Part shown: piece by piece, positions 19,548-29,331 of the stretch
Layout: each line of letters begins with the position of its first letter
Numbering within the stretch: the first letter of the stretch is position 1
Assembly (NCBI RefSeq): GCF_000613285.1
Contig: NZ_BAIN01000019.1
Coordinates: 1 to 41,042 of the forward strand
Origin: Acetobacter papayae JCM 25143
GTDB lineage: Bacteria > Pseudomonadota > Alphaproteobacteria > Acetobacterales > Acetobacteraceae
DNA: 41,042 bases
Direction of reading: 5' to 3'
The notes under the pieces: generated by a model
Told to the model about the DNA's origin: nothing
Database searches by the model: none
Seen by the model: the letters and a program-made list of their open reading frames with translations, nothing else
Program-made: the position numbers and the translations under genes

Positions 19548-21146
19548 TTAGAACGCGGCTACAACACCATCGCTTCTGGGGTCGGCGGCACCTTCGAGCA
19601 TGCCATCGGGGTGGTGCACGAGCGCGCCAGCATGGCCCATGAGGTCTGAAAAGGCCTCTACTTCAACAACTATATGCCCGGCGGCACTGAGTTCATGCCG
19701 TATGGTGGGATCGAGGTTGTTTTCCACTTTCAGGGCTGTGTTGTCGTCGCCCCATGTGCGGCCCAGTAGCCAGCGGGGGGCTGAAACCGCCTGCTGTAGC
19801 GGCGTATCGTAGAGTGCATAGCGGGTGAACAGGGCGGCCTGTGTCTGGGGCTGGCCTTCTCCGCCCATGGTGCCGTAGGCCATGACGCGGCCATCGGCAA
19901 AGCGGGCGATGGCCGGGTTGAGGGTATGGAAAGGCTTTTTGCCCGGAGCCAGTGTGTTCCAACCATCGGGGTCACCTTCGGGAGCAAGCTGGAAGGAGGC
20001 GCCCCGATTTTGCCAGAACAGGCCCGCGTCAGGCAGGAAAACTCCTGAGCCGAATTCGAAATACAGGCTCTGGATCATGCTCACGACCACACCCGAGGAA
20101 TCGACCGCTCCCATCCATGTGGTATCGCCAGCCTGTGCCGGGTGGGGCCATGGCATGGCCTGATGGCTGTCAATGCCAGCGGCCAGTGCGCGCAGGCGGT
20201 TTTCATCATCAAGGAAAGCCTGACAATTCTCGCTCATGCTGCCGGGATCCTGCACATGCTGGTTACGAAACAGGAATGCACGTTTTGTGGCTTCCACCAG
20301 ACCATGCACATAGCCAAAGCTTTCAGCCTGCGGCCTGTCGAGCAGGCTGAACAGTTTGAGAATGGCCAGTGACGCAACGCCCTGTGTGGGCGGTGGTGCG
20401 TTAAAAACCCGTACGCCGGGCAGGTCCGTGTGCAAGCTGGGTGACCCGTACGGTGTGGCTGGCGAAATCTGCATGATCAAGCGGGCTGCCCGCCTCTGCC
20501 AGACCGGTGGCCAGCATTTTGGCCAGAGGGCCTTCGTAAAAGCTGTCGAGCCCGTTACGCGCAAGGGATTCCAGTGTGCGGGCCAGGGCCGGATTGCGCC
20601 GGATATGCCCGGTCTGTGGGGCCTGTGGCACATCATAAGCCGTGCGGAATTGCGGGTTGGCCAGCAGGTCGGGCATTTTTTCGCGTAGAAGCAGCGCTTC
20701 GCTCTGGCTCATGGGGTAGCCCTGTGCCGCATGGAAAATCGCGTCTTCAAACAGCGTTTCCAGCGGCAGGCAGGGGGCTAGCTTTGCACTCTGTCGTCGG
20801 GCTTCCTGCCAGCCTGAAACCGTGCCCGCCATGGTGTTGGCGGCAAGCCCTCCGCGCCATGGCACGCTGTCATGGCCTGCGGTGCGGTAGAGTGCCTGAT
20901 TAACGTTTTGTCCCGCCCGGCCAGAAGCATCGATAACGGTGGTTGTGCCGTCCGGGTAGCTATCAGCCAGAATGCATCTCCCCCCAGCCCGGTCATGTGC
21001 GGATAGACGACGGAAAGGGTGGCGGCTGTTGCGATGACGGCTTCCAGAGCCGTGCCGCCCTTGCGCAGAACGTCCAGCCCGCTCTGGCTGGCCAGATGAT
21101 GCGGCGATGTAACCATGCCTCTGGTTGATCGTGGAGTATGAAGCAT
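19548..21146 (-). CDS. Gamma-glutamyltransferase-fold hydrolase (HpxW/YwrD-like), two frameshifts
   Basis: Ntn-hydrolase of the gamma-glutamyltransferase family, about 533 residues after repair. It starts MLHTPRSTRGMVTSPHHLAS, has GLGGDAFWLIA, and the autoprocessing threonine pair in GDTTWMGAVDSSG (codons 20118-20123). No signal peptide is seen, unlike classic periplasmic Ggt; this fits the cytosolic YwrD/HpxW branch, in which HpxW of Klebsiella is an oxamate amidohydrolase. The frame breaks at about 20955 (one C lost from CCCC, repaired to ATPDGTTTVIDASGRAG) and about 20430 (one base gained or two lost in a CA repeat). It is divergent from the aldehyde dehydrogenase operon, with a MarR-type operator between. 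HpxX-, HpxY- and HpxZ-like genes nearby support the amidohydrolase reading. Confidence 0.75.
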
Positions 21147-21262
21147 TTTTTGTCCCGCTTTATTGTTTGGTGGTTATGTTCTTGGCGGACGGCCAGCTTA
21201 TCCGCTTCTGGCCCGGTATGCCTAATAGGGGTGCTGGCCAGCTCTGTGTGGAGGGATATTTT

Positions 21263-21276
21263 ATCAGCATACTGAT
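21263..21276. promoter_or_regulatory. Palindromic operator, copy 1 (ATCAGCATACTGAT)
   Basis: One base from the perfect palindrome found at 28705 and 33008. It lies between the divergent HpxW-like and aldehyde dehydrogenase genes. On the reverse strand TTGCAC (21306-21301), 17 bases, AATACT (21283-21278) forms a good promoter whose start point would fall inside the operator. The likely binder is the MarR protein at 28822. Confidence 0.7.
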
Positions 21277-21441
21277 TAGTATTGCGCGCTCCTGCGCTTT
21301 GTGCAATCGTTCCGTTATCGGAATATGAAAAGCGCGACCTCTCCTGTGGACTGCGGGCTGCCGCAAGGAGCGGGCTTGGGTGCATGGGCGTAAAACAGGC
21401 CCGAAAGCTCAGGCGTGCGGCGTAATACGAACGGTGAAACG

Positions 21442-22914
21442 ATGCTGAAACCTCTTTGTGAACAAAACGGTATTCCGGTTTACGGGCTGTATGTGAATGG
21501 CCAGTGGGTGGCGTCCGCGCAGGAGGTTCTGGCCCCTGATCACAGCCCGGCCGATAATGCCCTGATTGCGTATGTGCATCAGGCCTCCGCAACCGAAATT
21601 GAGGCCGCCCTGCACAGCGCCCAGTGTGCAGCCAAGGATTGGGCCAATACGCTGGTCGCAACTAAGGAAGCACTGTTTTTCCGCCTGCGTGAGGTCATTC
21701 TGGCGCGGCGTACGGAAATCCAGCAGCTCCTGATTCGCGAATCTGGATCGGCTTTTAAAAAAGCCCTGTGGGAAATCGATTATGTGATCGATCTCATTCA
21801 GACCATGGTGGGAGAAATCCGCCGGATCTCGGGTGAGACCATGCCGACGACCATCGATGGTCGGGTTTCCATGTCGTTCCGTCAGCCTTTGGGTGTGGTG
21901 CTGGGTATCTGCCCGTTCAACTCGCCCTTTCTGCTGACCATGAAAAAGGTCGTGCCTGCTGTTGCGGCAGGCAATGCCATTATTATCAAACCATCGGAAG
22001 AAACACCGCTTTCCGGCCTGCTGATTGCCGATTTGTTTGAAGAGGCGGGGCTGCCGCCGGGTGTGCTGAATGTCATTAACGCGGCGGTGTCGGATGTTTC
22101 ACCAGCGCTGACCGAAGACCCGCGCATAAAAGCCATTACCTTTACAGGTTCGACCCGCACGGGGCGTCTGCTGGCTGAAGGGGCCGCCCGTGGGCTCAAG
22201 CGTATTACGCTGGAAATGGGCGGCAAGGGGCCGCTGGTTGTCCTGCGCGATGCCGACCTTGACGCCGCCGTGCGGGCCGCCACTTTCGGGGCGTTTTTGC
22301 ATCAGGGGCAGGTGTGCATGGCCGGGTCGCGCGTGATTGTCGATTCTGCCTTGCATGATGAATTCTGCACGCGTTTTGTCGAGCGCGCGAAGCAGGTTCG
22401 CGTAGGGCCGCCCGATCAGGAAGATACAGTCGTGGGGCCGCTCATCCGGCTTTCGCAATGCGCGTTCATTGCCGGACAGATTGAGGATGCCGTGTCCAAA
22501 GGCGCGGTTGTGCGCTGTGGCGGTACGCATGACGGGCCATATTTTGCCCCGACAGTTCTGAGTGGTGTCACGCCCGCTATGCGGATTTACCATGAGGAAT
22601 CCTTCGGGCCGGTCGTGTCTGTGTTGCGTGCGCAGGACACGCAGGATGCCTTGCGGCTTGCTAATGATACGGCTTATGGCCTGTCTGCTGCCGTCATGAC
22701 AGAAAACCTGCGGGATGCATGGTATTTTGCACAAAATATCGAGGCGGGCATGGTGCATGTTAATGATTCGACCATTTCCGACGAGCCGCATGTGCCGTTC
22801 GGTGGTGTCAAGAGCAGTGGGTTCGGCCGGGAAGGCGGACGCTACTCCATTGAGGAAATGACGGAACTTAAATGGGTGACCTTCCAGACAGGGAAAGCCT
22901 CTTTCCCCTTCTGA
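21442..22914 (+). CDS. NAD(P)-dependent aldehyde dehydrogenase
   Basis: Oxidises an aldehyde to a carboxylate. The 490-residue protein has the ALDH landmarks PFNSPF, KPSEETP, FTGSTRTG, E258 in LEMGGKGP, the catalytic C292 in GQVCMAGSR, and ESFGPVV. The pattern resembles vanillin/benzaldehyde and lactaldehyde-type dehydrogenases, but the substrate is not evident. I chose ATG 21442 because the GTG at 21415 adds nine unlike residues; neither has a strong ribosome binding site. It is the first gene of a four-gene + strand run with a permease, a GMC oxidoreductase and an HpxZ-like protein, so it probably acts after the GMC enzyme makes the aldehyde. Confidence 0.88.
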   Translation: MLKPLCEQNGIPVYGLYVNGQWVASAQEVLAPDHSPADNALIAYVHQASATEIEAALHSAQCAAKDWANTLVATKEALFFRLREVILARRTEIQQLLIRESGSAFKKALWEIDYVIDLIQTMVGEIRRISGETMPTTIDGRVSMSFRQPLGVVLGICPFNSPFLLTMKKVVPAVAAGNAIIIKPSEETPLSGLLIADLFEEAGLPPGVLNVINAAVSDVSPALTEDPRIKAITFTGSTRTGRLLAEGAARGLKRITLEMGGKGPLVVLRDADLDAAVRAATFGAFLHQGQVCMAGSRVIVDSALHDEFCTRFVERAKQVRVGPPDQEDTVVGPLIRLSQCAFIAGQIEDAVSKGAVVRCGGTHDGPYFAPTVLSGVTPAMRIYHEESFGPVVSVLRAQDTQDALRLANDTAYGLSAAVMTENLRDAWYFAQNIEAGMVHVNDSTISDEPHVPFGGVKSSGFGREGGRYSIEEMTELKWVTFQTGKASFPF

Positions 22915-22986
22915 GTGTTTTCGTGGTTTTGCTGTGCCGGGCCTGACCGGTGTTTGCCTGCTTCCTGTCTTTTTGGAGATAATGAC

Positions 22987-24399
22987 ATGTCCGAAAGTGT
23001 TCTGGATCCGCAGGGCGGAAAAAACAGTTCATTTCATATCGAAAGTGAAACAATATTTCCCATTCCGGAAAATGTCCGGCGTGGTAATGCGCGTTCCCTC
23101 GCCACGGTCTGGCTGGGTGCAAACCAGACTGTCCTGACTTTCATGACCGGGATGATCTATACCCAGCTTTGCAATCTTTCCATTGGCTGGGCCATTCTGG
23201 CCATTGTGCTGGGCAACGTGCTGGGTGGCGTCTTTATGGCGCTGCATGCCGCGCAGGGGCCGCATCTGGGTATTCCGCAGATGCAGCAGACCCGTGGCCA
23301 GTTTGGGGTTTATGGCTCGCTGCTGGTTATCCTGATCGTTATTTTTATGTATATCGGCTTTGCCTCGACGCTTTTTGCCATCGGGCGCGATCAGTCGGGC
23401 ACGTTCTTTGGCCCGCTTTCCAGTCATCCGGCCATTTATGCCTCGGCTTTCATGGTATGGGTGCTCTGCACGGTCGGGCATGCCCTGCTTGAACGCTTTA
23501 TTGCCGCGTTCTCCTATATCGCGGGGATTGTGTTTGTCGTTATGGGGGCGGTTTACCTCTTCAGCCCCTTTGGCGCGCTGAAGCTGCCTTTTTTCGCAAC
23601 GCCCAGTGTGCATGATTTTCTCATGGCCATTTCGGTTGGTGTGCTGTGGCAGGTTGCCTATGCGCCTTATGTGTCTGATTATTCGCGCTATCTGCCGGTT
23701 CACACAGGGGAAAAGGAAGCGTTTTACGGCTGCCTTTCCGGCAGCACCATTGGTGCGGCTCTGCCCATGATTGTAGGCGCTTACGTGGCGGGAACGGTAT
23801 CGGGCGATAATTACTATGAATCGCTCCGGCAGGTTTCGGGTATCCTGCCTGCTGTTATCTATATCGTGTTTTTTGCCTCGACCATTGTTTGCGCATCGAT
23901 GCAGATTTATTGCGCAACATTGTCCAGCCTGACATTGCTCCATACATTCGTACCATCATGGAAGCCGTCCAAAAAGGCGCGGACCGTTGTTGCTGCGGTT
24001 CTGGTCTGTGCATCGGCACTGCTGACCATGAGCCTGAGCGGTGATGCCCTTGATAACATCAGTAATTTTCTGCTGCTCCTACTGGCGGTTCTGTCGCCAT
24101 GGACTGCCATCAATCTGGTGGATTACTATCTGATCGAGCACGGGCGTTACGATATTCCTTCGCTCTATCGTAACGATGGCGGGGTGTATGGTCTTGTCAA
24201 CGGGCTGGCCGTGAGCTGCTACGTAATCGGTATTCTCGTGCAGGTACCGTTCCTGTCCAACAGCCTGTATACGGGTGTGATTGCAAACCAGCTTGGTGGT
24301 ATCGATATTTCCTGGATTTTGGGGATAGTGGTACCGGGCGTCCTTTACTGGGTTCTGGCCAGTCGGAAAAAGCAGAAAGCCCTTCGCGCAGGAGCCTGA
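22987..24399 (+). CDS. NCS1 family permease (purine/cytosine/ureide type)
   Basis: Inner-membrane cotransporter of the nucleobase-cation-symport-1 family, whose members carry cytosine, purines, allantoin, hydantoins or thiamine precursors. The 470-residue protein has about twelve membrane segments; a cytoplasmic N-terminus (IPENVRRGNARSLATVWLGANQT) leads into TM1. PQMQQTRGQFG is a family motif after TM3. GGAG lies ten bases before ATG 22987. It follows the aldehyde dehydrogenase by 72 bases. Its place in a cluster rich in amide hydrolases makes a nitrogenous substrate likely. Confidence 0.85.
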   Translation: MSESVLDPQGGKNSSFHIESETIFPIPENVRRGNARSLATVWLGANQTVLTFMTGMIYTQLCNLSIGWAILAIVLGNVLGGVFMALHAAQGPHLGIPQMQQTRGQFGVYGSLLVILIVIFMYIGFASTLFAIGRDQSGTFFGPLSSHPAIYASAFMVWVLCTVGHALLERFIAAFSYIAGIVFVVMGAVYLFSPFGALKLPFFATPSVHDFLMAISVGVLWQVAYAPYVSDYSRYLPVHTGEKEAFYGCLSGSTIGAALPMIVGAYVAGTVSGDNYYESLRQVSGILPAVIYIVFFASTIVCASMQIYCATLSSLTLLHTFVPSWKPSKKARTVVAAVLVCASALLTMSLSGDALDNISNFLLLLLAVLSPWTAINLVDYYLIEHGRYDIPSLYRNDGGVYGLVNGLAVSCYVIGILVQVPFLSNSLYTGVIANQLGGIDISWILGIVVPGVLYWVLASRKKQKALRAGA

Positions 24400-24478
24400 G
24401 ACAGAGCGCTTGTTCTGGTCTTGATCTTCTATAAATCCGGCGGTGTGTCTTGTCTGGGATGCGCCGCCACAACCCAGC

Positions 24479-26095
24479 ATGAAAGCAAAAGTAATGCCGG
24501 ATACGGAAACAGATATCGTTATTGTCGGCGCGGGGGCATCCGGCTGTGTCGTGGCGGGGTACCTGGCCGAACATACGGATGCCCGTATCACGTTGCTGGA
24601 AGCCGGAGGGGCCGATAAGGACCCGTTGATAAAAATACCCGCAGGCTATGCTAAGCTTCTCGAGCATGACCGGCATTTATGGAAATATGATACCGTGCCC
24701 CAGTACGGCACACCCCGGCCTTATCGGTCTGGCAAGGTCATGGGGGGAGGCTCGTCTGTCAATGCGTTGTGCTATGTGCGTGGGCAGAAGCGCGATTATG
24801 ATGAGTGGAACGACGCGGTAGAAGGCGAGGAAGACTGGTCCTACGAGGAAATGCTGAAGCATTTCGTGGCACAGGAATGTAGCGATACCTTCCATAACGC
24901 CTATCATGGTGCCAGCGGCGATATGAAAATAGAGCTGACACGCCATATCAATCCGCTCAACCAGCTCTGCGTCAAGGCGTTTCAGGAATACGGACTGCCC
25001 TATAACGTGGATTACAACGGGGAGAGTCAGATAGGCGTCTCACCCGTGCAGACCAATATCCACAACGGGCGGCGTTGCAACGCTGTCGATGCCTATCTGC
25101 GTCGGCACCTGAAATCAGGGCGGGTCAAGGCTGTTACAGGTGTTACCGTTACGCGCGTGCTGATCCGCGAGGGGGAGGCCTATGGTGTGGAATATCTTGC
25201 CAGCGGGCGTACGCACAGGGTACTGGCCCGGCAGGTTGTCCTGTCGGCTGGGGCCGTGCAATCCCCCAAAATTCTTATGCATTCCGGGGTGGGACCGCAG
25301 ACGGAGCTGAGTAAATTCGGTATTCCGGTCAAGGTTGATGCTCCGGAGGTGGGTGAAAACCTGCAGGATCATCCGATCTGCTGCGTGCGGACTTATGTGC
25401 GGGACAAGCTGGGGTATCAGGATATCTGTAGCGGACTGGGTGCGGCCAAGGCCGGGTTGCGGTATCTGCTGACGCGCGATGGGCCTATAGCAGGGAACGG
25501 GATCGAGACCGTATCGCACTGGAACCCGCAGGATTTCACGGCGGACCCGACCGTGCAGTGCTACCATGTGCCGGTTATTTCCGAGGATGGCCTGATCCCT
25601 ACCGGCAAGCGGCCGGGTGTTACGCTGGAGGTGGTGCTGTTGCGGCCTCGCAGTCGTGGCTGGGTCAGACTGGCGGATGCAAACCCTGATTCCATGCCGC
25701 TGATCAACCCCAATTTCATGGAGGATGAGCAGGACCTGAGCGATGCCGTGGCGGCTATTCGTGCGGCACGTTTGGTCATGGCTCAGGACTCGCTGGCTCA
25801 GGTAACGGAGGAAGAACTAGCCCCCGGAGCCGCGGTGCAGAGCGATGAGGAAATCGCCCAGTGGATACGCAAGGTGGTCAATACCATGTGGCACCCTGTG
25901 GGCACCTGCCGCATGGGGAGTGATGACAGGGCAGTGGTGGATGCGCGCCTGCGCGTTAAAGGTGTTGAAAACCTGCGGGTGATTGATGCGTCCATCATGC
26001 CCAATATTGTCAGCGCCAACACCAATGCGCCATGTCAGGCGCTGGCGCGCAAGGGAGCGGTCATGCTGGCCGAAGACTATGCCCGCCAGCACTGA
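24479..26095 (+). CDS. GMC family FAD oxidoreductase (choline dehydrogenase-like)
   Basis: Flavin enzyme that oxidises a primary alcohol to an aldehyde. The 538-residue protein has the FAD motif VGAGASGCVVAGYL near the N-terminus, an LLEAGG end of the first beta-alpha-beta unit, GKVMGGGSSVNALCYVRGQ, QDHP, and the catalytic histidine and asparagine in MWHPVGTCRMG and SANTNAPC. Starts at 24479 and 24494 are both possible; neither has a clear ribosome binding site. The stop overlaps an ATG (TGATG) at 26095 of the next frame. The cluster position suggests alcohol to aldehyde to acid conversion with the upstream dehydrogenase. Confidence 0.85.
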   Translation: MKAKVMPDTETDIVIVGAGASGCVVAGYLAEHTDARITLLEAGGADKDPLIKIPAGYAKLLEHDRHLWKYDTVPQYGTPRPYRSGKVMGGGSSVNALCYVRGQKRDYDEWNDAVEGEEDWSYEEMLKHFVAQECSDTFHNAYHGASGDMKIELTRHINPLNQLCVKAFQEYGLPYNVDYNGESQIGVSPVQTNIHNGRRCNAVDAYLRRHLKSGRVKAVTGVTVTRVLIREGEAYGVEYLASGRTHRVLARQVVLSAGAVQSPKILMHSGVGPQTELSKFGIPVKVDAPEVGENLQDHPICCVRTYVRDKLGYQDICSGLGAAKAGLRYLLTRDGPIAGNGIETVSHWNPQDFTADPTVQCYHVPVISEDGLIPTGKRPGVTLEVVLLRPRSRGWVRLADANPDSMPLINPNFMEDEQDLSDAVAAIRAARLVMAQDSLAQVTEEELAPGAAVQSDEEIAQWIRKVVNTMWHPVGTCRMGSDDRAVVDARLRVKGVENLRVIDASIMPNIVSANTNAPCQALARKGAVMLAEDYARQH

Positions 26096-26130
26096 TGCCG
26101 CAGGCACGACAAACAGGCGGATTGCGACCA

Positions 26131-26526
26131 ATGCGCCTGAATGACCCGGATATTGTGGCGCAGGTCACCCGATGTGCTGATGCCTATGAGGAGGCTCTGG
26201 CCCGTAACGACCTGCCCGCCCTTGATGCGCTGTTTTGGAATGGGCCGGAGGTGGTGCGCTACGGTGTGGGCGAAAACCTCTATGGTGCGCAGGCTATTGC
26301 GGCGTTCCGTCGTGCCCGGCCGGGTGGTTCTCCCCCACGCGACGTGCTGTGGCGGCACATTGTTTGTGTGGATGAGACAATGGCTGTTGTCAGTCTGGAG
26401 TTTTGCCGCCTTGGTGGCACGGCCATCGGGCGGCAGATGCAGACATGGGTCAGGGGGGAGGCCGGGTGGCGTATTCTGGCTGCCCATGTATCCATGATGG
26501 CGGACAGGCCAGAAACCGCACCCTGA
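26131..26526 (+). CDS. hpxZ: HpxZ/AtzH-like protein (DUF3225, SnoaL/NTF2 fold)
   Basis: A 131-residue protein of the family that includes HpxZ of oxalurate catabolism and AtzH, a hydrolase acting on a dicarboxylated urea in cyanurate breakdown. Family features are the YEEALARNDLPALDALFW start, the VRYGVGENLYG motif, and the end TWVRGEAGWRILAAHVS. ATG 26131 matches the family start; an ATG at 26095 that overlaps the GMC stop is in frame and would add 12 residues by translational coupling. It ends the + strand operon. Relatives of its usual partners (HpxX, HpxY, HpxW) are all in this cluster. Confidence 0.82.
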   Translation: MRLNDPDIVAQVTRCADAYEEALARNDLPALDALFWNGPEVVRYGVGENLYGAQAIAAFRRARPGGSPPRDVLWRHIVCVDETMAVVSLEFCRLGGTAIGRQMQTWVRGEAGWRILAAHVSMMADRPETAP

Positions 26527-26538
26527 TTGTAAACGTAT

Positions 26539-26570
26539 AAAAACCCTTTTTACACAAATGGGTTTTTTAT
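26539..26570. terminator. Bidirectional terminator between convergent genes
   Basis: AAAAACCC (26539-26546) pairs with GGGTTTTT (26560-26567) and is followed by further T and AT. The A-run on the other side gives a T-run on the reverse strand, so it can serve both the hpxZ-like operon and the alpha/beta hydrolase. Confidence 0.7.
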
Positions 26571-26577
26571 TGATGCG

Positions 26578-27401
26578 TTAGGTTGTTTCCACCAGCCAGC
26601 GTGTCAGTAATCCGTCTGGCGCGCGCAGCATGTCAAGGATACGGAAATGATCCATTTGCGGCACAGGCATGAGCGTTGTCGGGCATTGGTGGCGGTTTCT
26701 CAGGCCATGGAGTGCCGCGGCATCCCGCCCGAATACCGGTAGTTCCTGCGTGCCAAAGGCAAGGCAGAGCGGCTTGGGGCAGGGAGATAAGTGCAGCGGA
26801 GAAAATTCTTCGATTTCCTGCGCACTCAGGTTCAGTGCCGCGTTCAGGTAGGTCTCACGTAGGGGAGCGAGATCATGAATACCTGACAGGCACAGCCCTG
26901 ATGTAATGAGAGAATGCCCCAGCAGTAGCGTGGCCAGCGTCCCCCCGGCCGACCAGCCGGACAGCACATAAGGCCCGCTTATCCCATGGGAATCACCCTG
27001 TTCGGCCAGCCAGTCCAGTGCCTGTTCAAGCTCGTGGACAATGCGCGTCAGGCTGGCGGCGGGGGCTAAGGTGTGGGCAGGCATGGCGACAGACCAGCCA
27101 TGGGCAATGAGCCTTCAGCTAGGCAGGCGAAGTCTTCAGGCCGGTTCCACTGCCAGTACCCACCATGAATGAAAATCAGGCAGGGGGCATGGGCCCGGTG
27201 CGAGGGATATAATGTCCAGCGGTTGGCGGGCTCTGGCCCCCATTGCACATCATGCCACCCGCTTTGCGGATGCGCGCGAAAATGCGCTGAATCCGCACGC
27301 AACTGGGCCATCCACTCCCGGCTGCCCGGCACGGCGGCAACATTGTCATAGGCGGCGTCACGGGCGGCCTGTTCGGCAGAGCTGTCGCCGGTATGGGGCA
27401 T
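26578..27401 (-). CDS. Alpha/beta hydrolase of the HGGYW (arylformamidase-like) type, frameshifted near 27112
   Basis: About 274 residues after repair. The oxyanion-hole motif HGGYWQW and the nucleophile elbow SGWSAGG are those of kynurenine formamidase-like and related esterase/amidase proteins; a C-terminal MDHFRI supplies the catalytic histidine. Restoring one C (GAAGGCTCA to GAAGGCCTCA at about 27112) gives a seamless AEGLIAHGWSVAMPAHTLAP. ATG 27401 has GGAG eight bases before it. It starts 16 bases after the amidohydrolase stop on the same strand, so the two are one operon. It could cleave a formamide or N-acyl intermediate; no tryptophan-degradation genes are near. Confidence 0.75.
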
Positions 27402-27417
27402 GGGGCTGGCTCCGCTT

Positions 27418-28677
27418 TTACTGAACAGGCACGACGGGCGGGTTGAGGGGGCTGTCCGTCTCAAAAATCCTGCCCGCGCGCAGGGTAAAGGCGGGGGTAA
27501 CCATGGTGTCGGTTACGACCCGAACGCCACTGTTATCCGCCATTTCAAAGCGCCCGCTTTCAAGGTTAAGCACGCTGATATCCGCCTCACGCCCCACCTG
27601 AAGTGAGCCGAGTGTGTCGGACATGCCAATCATTTTTGCCGGGTTGGCGGTTACGGTCGCCACAACCTCTTCCAGCGGCATGCCAAGATAGAGCAGCTTG
27701 GACATGGCGTTGGTCAGGCTGAATGGCGCGCGCCCGGCAAACGGGTTGGCCTGACGGTCTTCACTGTCGGTAATATCGGGCACGTTAACATTATAGCCGT
27801 GCATGTCTGCCCCCAGCGTGTAAGGGCGAATACCCGCGCGCATGACTTGTTCAGCCATCTCGAACGAAAAATGCGAGCCATGGCCTACATCAACCGTAAC
27901 GCCACGCTCGAGTGCAGCCCAGACGACAGGATGAACCTCGCCTGTTTCCATGGAAATAAATCCGCCCGGATGGCGCGTGAAGGGATGTGCCAGAACATCG
28001 CCTTCTTCCAGCAGGGGGACAAGTTCGCGTACGACATCATCCGCATTGATATCGGGCGCATCCTCCCGTGTTGGCCAGAGCTGACCCAGATGGACATAAA
28101 GTGGAATACCGGCCTGCCGGGCGATTTCCTTGCCGATCTTGACCACCTCAAGCCCCCAGCGTGAAATGCCGCCGATTTCCGCATGGCCCTTGATGCCCCG
28201 CACGATATCGGCGTTATCGCGGGCAACCCGTACGCTGTGTTCGACATTCGTCTGACCGGGGCCATAGAGTTCGGGGTAGAGGTGGCCTTCAAGCCCACCC
28301 ACCAGATAGGCGGACAGGAAGCACAGCACGCGCGTATCGGCTGGTTCGGCCACAAAATGGCGGAAACCGCCCAGTGTCATGCAGCTTGGGCCGCCCTGAT
28401 CGATAATGGTGGTAACCCCCGAACGCACGCCAACGAGGTCAGGATTGAGGCCAAACCGGCCTGTAACATGCTGGTAGATATGCCCGTGAGTATCGATCAG
28501 CCCCGGTGCTACAATGCGGCCTGTTACGTCAATTTCTCTGGATGCCGTAATGTCTGGCCCGAGCCGGGGCGCCATGTGCGAGATCCGCCCGTTGGTGATG
28601 GCGATGTCCAGCACCTCATTTCGTTTTGTAAGCGGATCAATTACCGTGCCGGAGCGCAGGATCAGGTCAACAGGCAT
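27418..28677 (-). CDS. Metal-dependent amidohydrolase/deacetylase family protein
   Basis: A 419-residue enzyme of the amidohydrolase superfamily with a two-metal site: H64 and H66 (DTHGH), K163 (GIKGHAEIGG, probably carboxylated), H196 (YVHLGQ), H231 (LAHPF) and D291 (GADMH). The N-terminal ILRSGTVIDP and the C-terminal GREADISVLNLE strands complete the beta-sandwich typical of dihydroorotase-like enzymes. The substrate might be a cyclic amide or an N-acyl compound; the subgroup is usually annotated amidohydrolase/deacetylase. AAAGGATG precedes ATG 28677. A promoter (TTGCCT-N18-TATACT) overlapped by the palindromic operator lies directly upstream. Confidence 0.85.
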   Translation of the reverse strand: MPVDLILRSGTVIDPLTKRNEVLDIAITNGRISHMAPRLGPDITASREIDVTGRIVAPGLIDTHGHIYQHVTGRFGLNPDLVGVRSGVTTIIDQGGPSCMTLGGFRHFVAEPADTRVLCFLSAYLVGGLEGHLYPELYGPGQTNVEHSVRVARDNADIVRGIKGHAEIGGISRWGLEVVKIGKEIARQAGIPLYVHLGQLWPTREDAPDINADDVVRELVPLLEEGDVLAHPFTRHPGGFISMETGEVHPVVWAALERGVTVDVGHGSHFSFEMAEQVMRAGIRPYTLGADMHGYNVNVPDITDSEDRQANPFAGRAPFSLTNAMSKLLYLGMPLEEVVATVTANPAKMIGMSDTLGSLQVGREADISVLNLESGRFEMADNSGVRVVTDTMVTPAFTLRAGRIFETDSPLNPPVVPVQ

Positions 28678-28704
28678 TATCAGACATCCTTTGTAAGATT
28701 ATTG

Positions 28705-28718
28705 ATCAGTATACTGAT
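28705..28718. promoter_or_regulatory. Palindromic operator, copy 2 (ATCAGTATACTGAT)
   Basis: Perfect 14-base palindrome in the gap between the amidohydrolase operon (reverse) and the MarR gene (forward). It contains the -10 box TATACT (28713-28708 reversed) of a reverse-strand promoter whose -35 is TTGCCT (28737-28732), 18 bases away. Binding here would repress the operon and could also autoregulate marR. Confidence 0.8.
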
Positions 28719-28821
28719 TTATTGACGGGGCAGGCAAGCGTAAATACCCGGCAGGAGCGGAAAAAACCGATAAACCTATGCAATGTTTGGCAGGGCAGGC
28801 GAAATCTGTTAGCTTCTCGAC

Positions 28822-29331
28822 ATGAAAAATCAGTCGTCCCCCGATATCATCGCTGAGGCCTCAGAGCCTGATCAGGCCTGGACACAGGCGATTCTGGAAC
28901 GGCCCGGTTTTCTTATCCGTCGGCTGCATCAGATCCATGTCTCGCTTTTCATGGAAGAATGCAGCGGTTTTGACATAACGCCTGTCCAGTACAGTATCAT
29001 GAGCATGGTCAGCCTGTATCCGGGCAAGGATCAGCATGAGCTGGGTCAGGCTATCGGTGTTGACCGGGCGACTTTAGCCAATGTGGTGGCCCGGCTTGAA
29101 AAACGCGATGTGTTGCGGCGTGAAAACGCGCAGCATGACAGGCGTGTGAAGCAGGTTTTTCTAACGCAGGCGGGGCAGGATATTCTCGATCAGATGAGCG
29201 AGCCCGCCCGCCGCGCCCATGCCCGTACAATTGAAGCCCTGCCCGTAAAAGGTCGCGCGCAGTTCATGTCCGCCATGAAAACCTTGACCGAAGCGGGAAA
29301 TATTCATAGCCGGGCTCCTGTAAAATCCTGA
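28822..29331 (+). CDS. MarR family transcriptional regulator
   Basis: A 169-residue dimeric winged-helix regulator, probably a repressor released by a pathway compound. The winged helix covers about residues 50-125: TPVQYSIMSMVSLYPGKDQHELGQAIGVDRATLANVVARLEKRD, then the wing RRENAQHDRRVKQVFLT. It is the only regulator inside the catabolic cluster, and a palindrome of MarR-site size lies before it and before the other units. A good terminator overlaps its stop. ATG 28822 follows no strong ribosome binding site. Confidence 0.9.
   Translation: MKNQSSPDIIAEASEPDQAWTQAILERPGFLIRRLHQIHVSLFMEECSGFDITPVQYSIMSMVSLYPGKDQHELGQAIGVDRATLANVVARLEKRDVLRRENAQHDRRVKQVFLTQAGQDILDQMSEPARRAHARTIEALPVKGRAQFMSAMKTLTEAGNIHSRAPVKS

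Noticed and set aside
24479..26095. GMC enzyme as choline dehydrogenase BetA or pyridoxine oxidase
   Set aside because: General GMC motifs do not fix the substrate, and neither betaine-aldehyde nor pyridoxine pathway genes accompany it.
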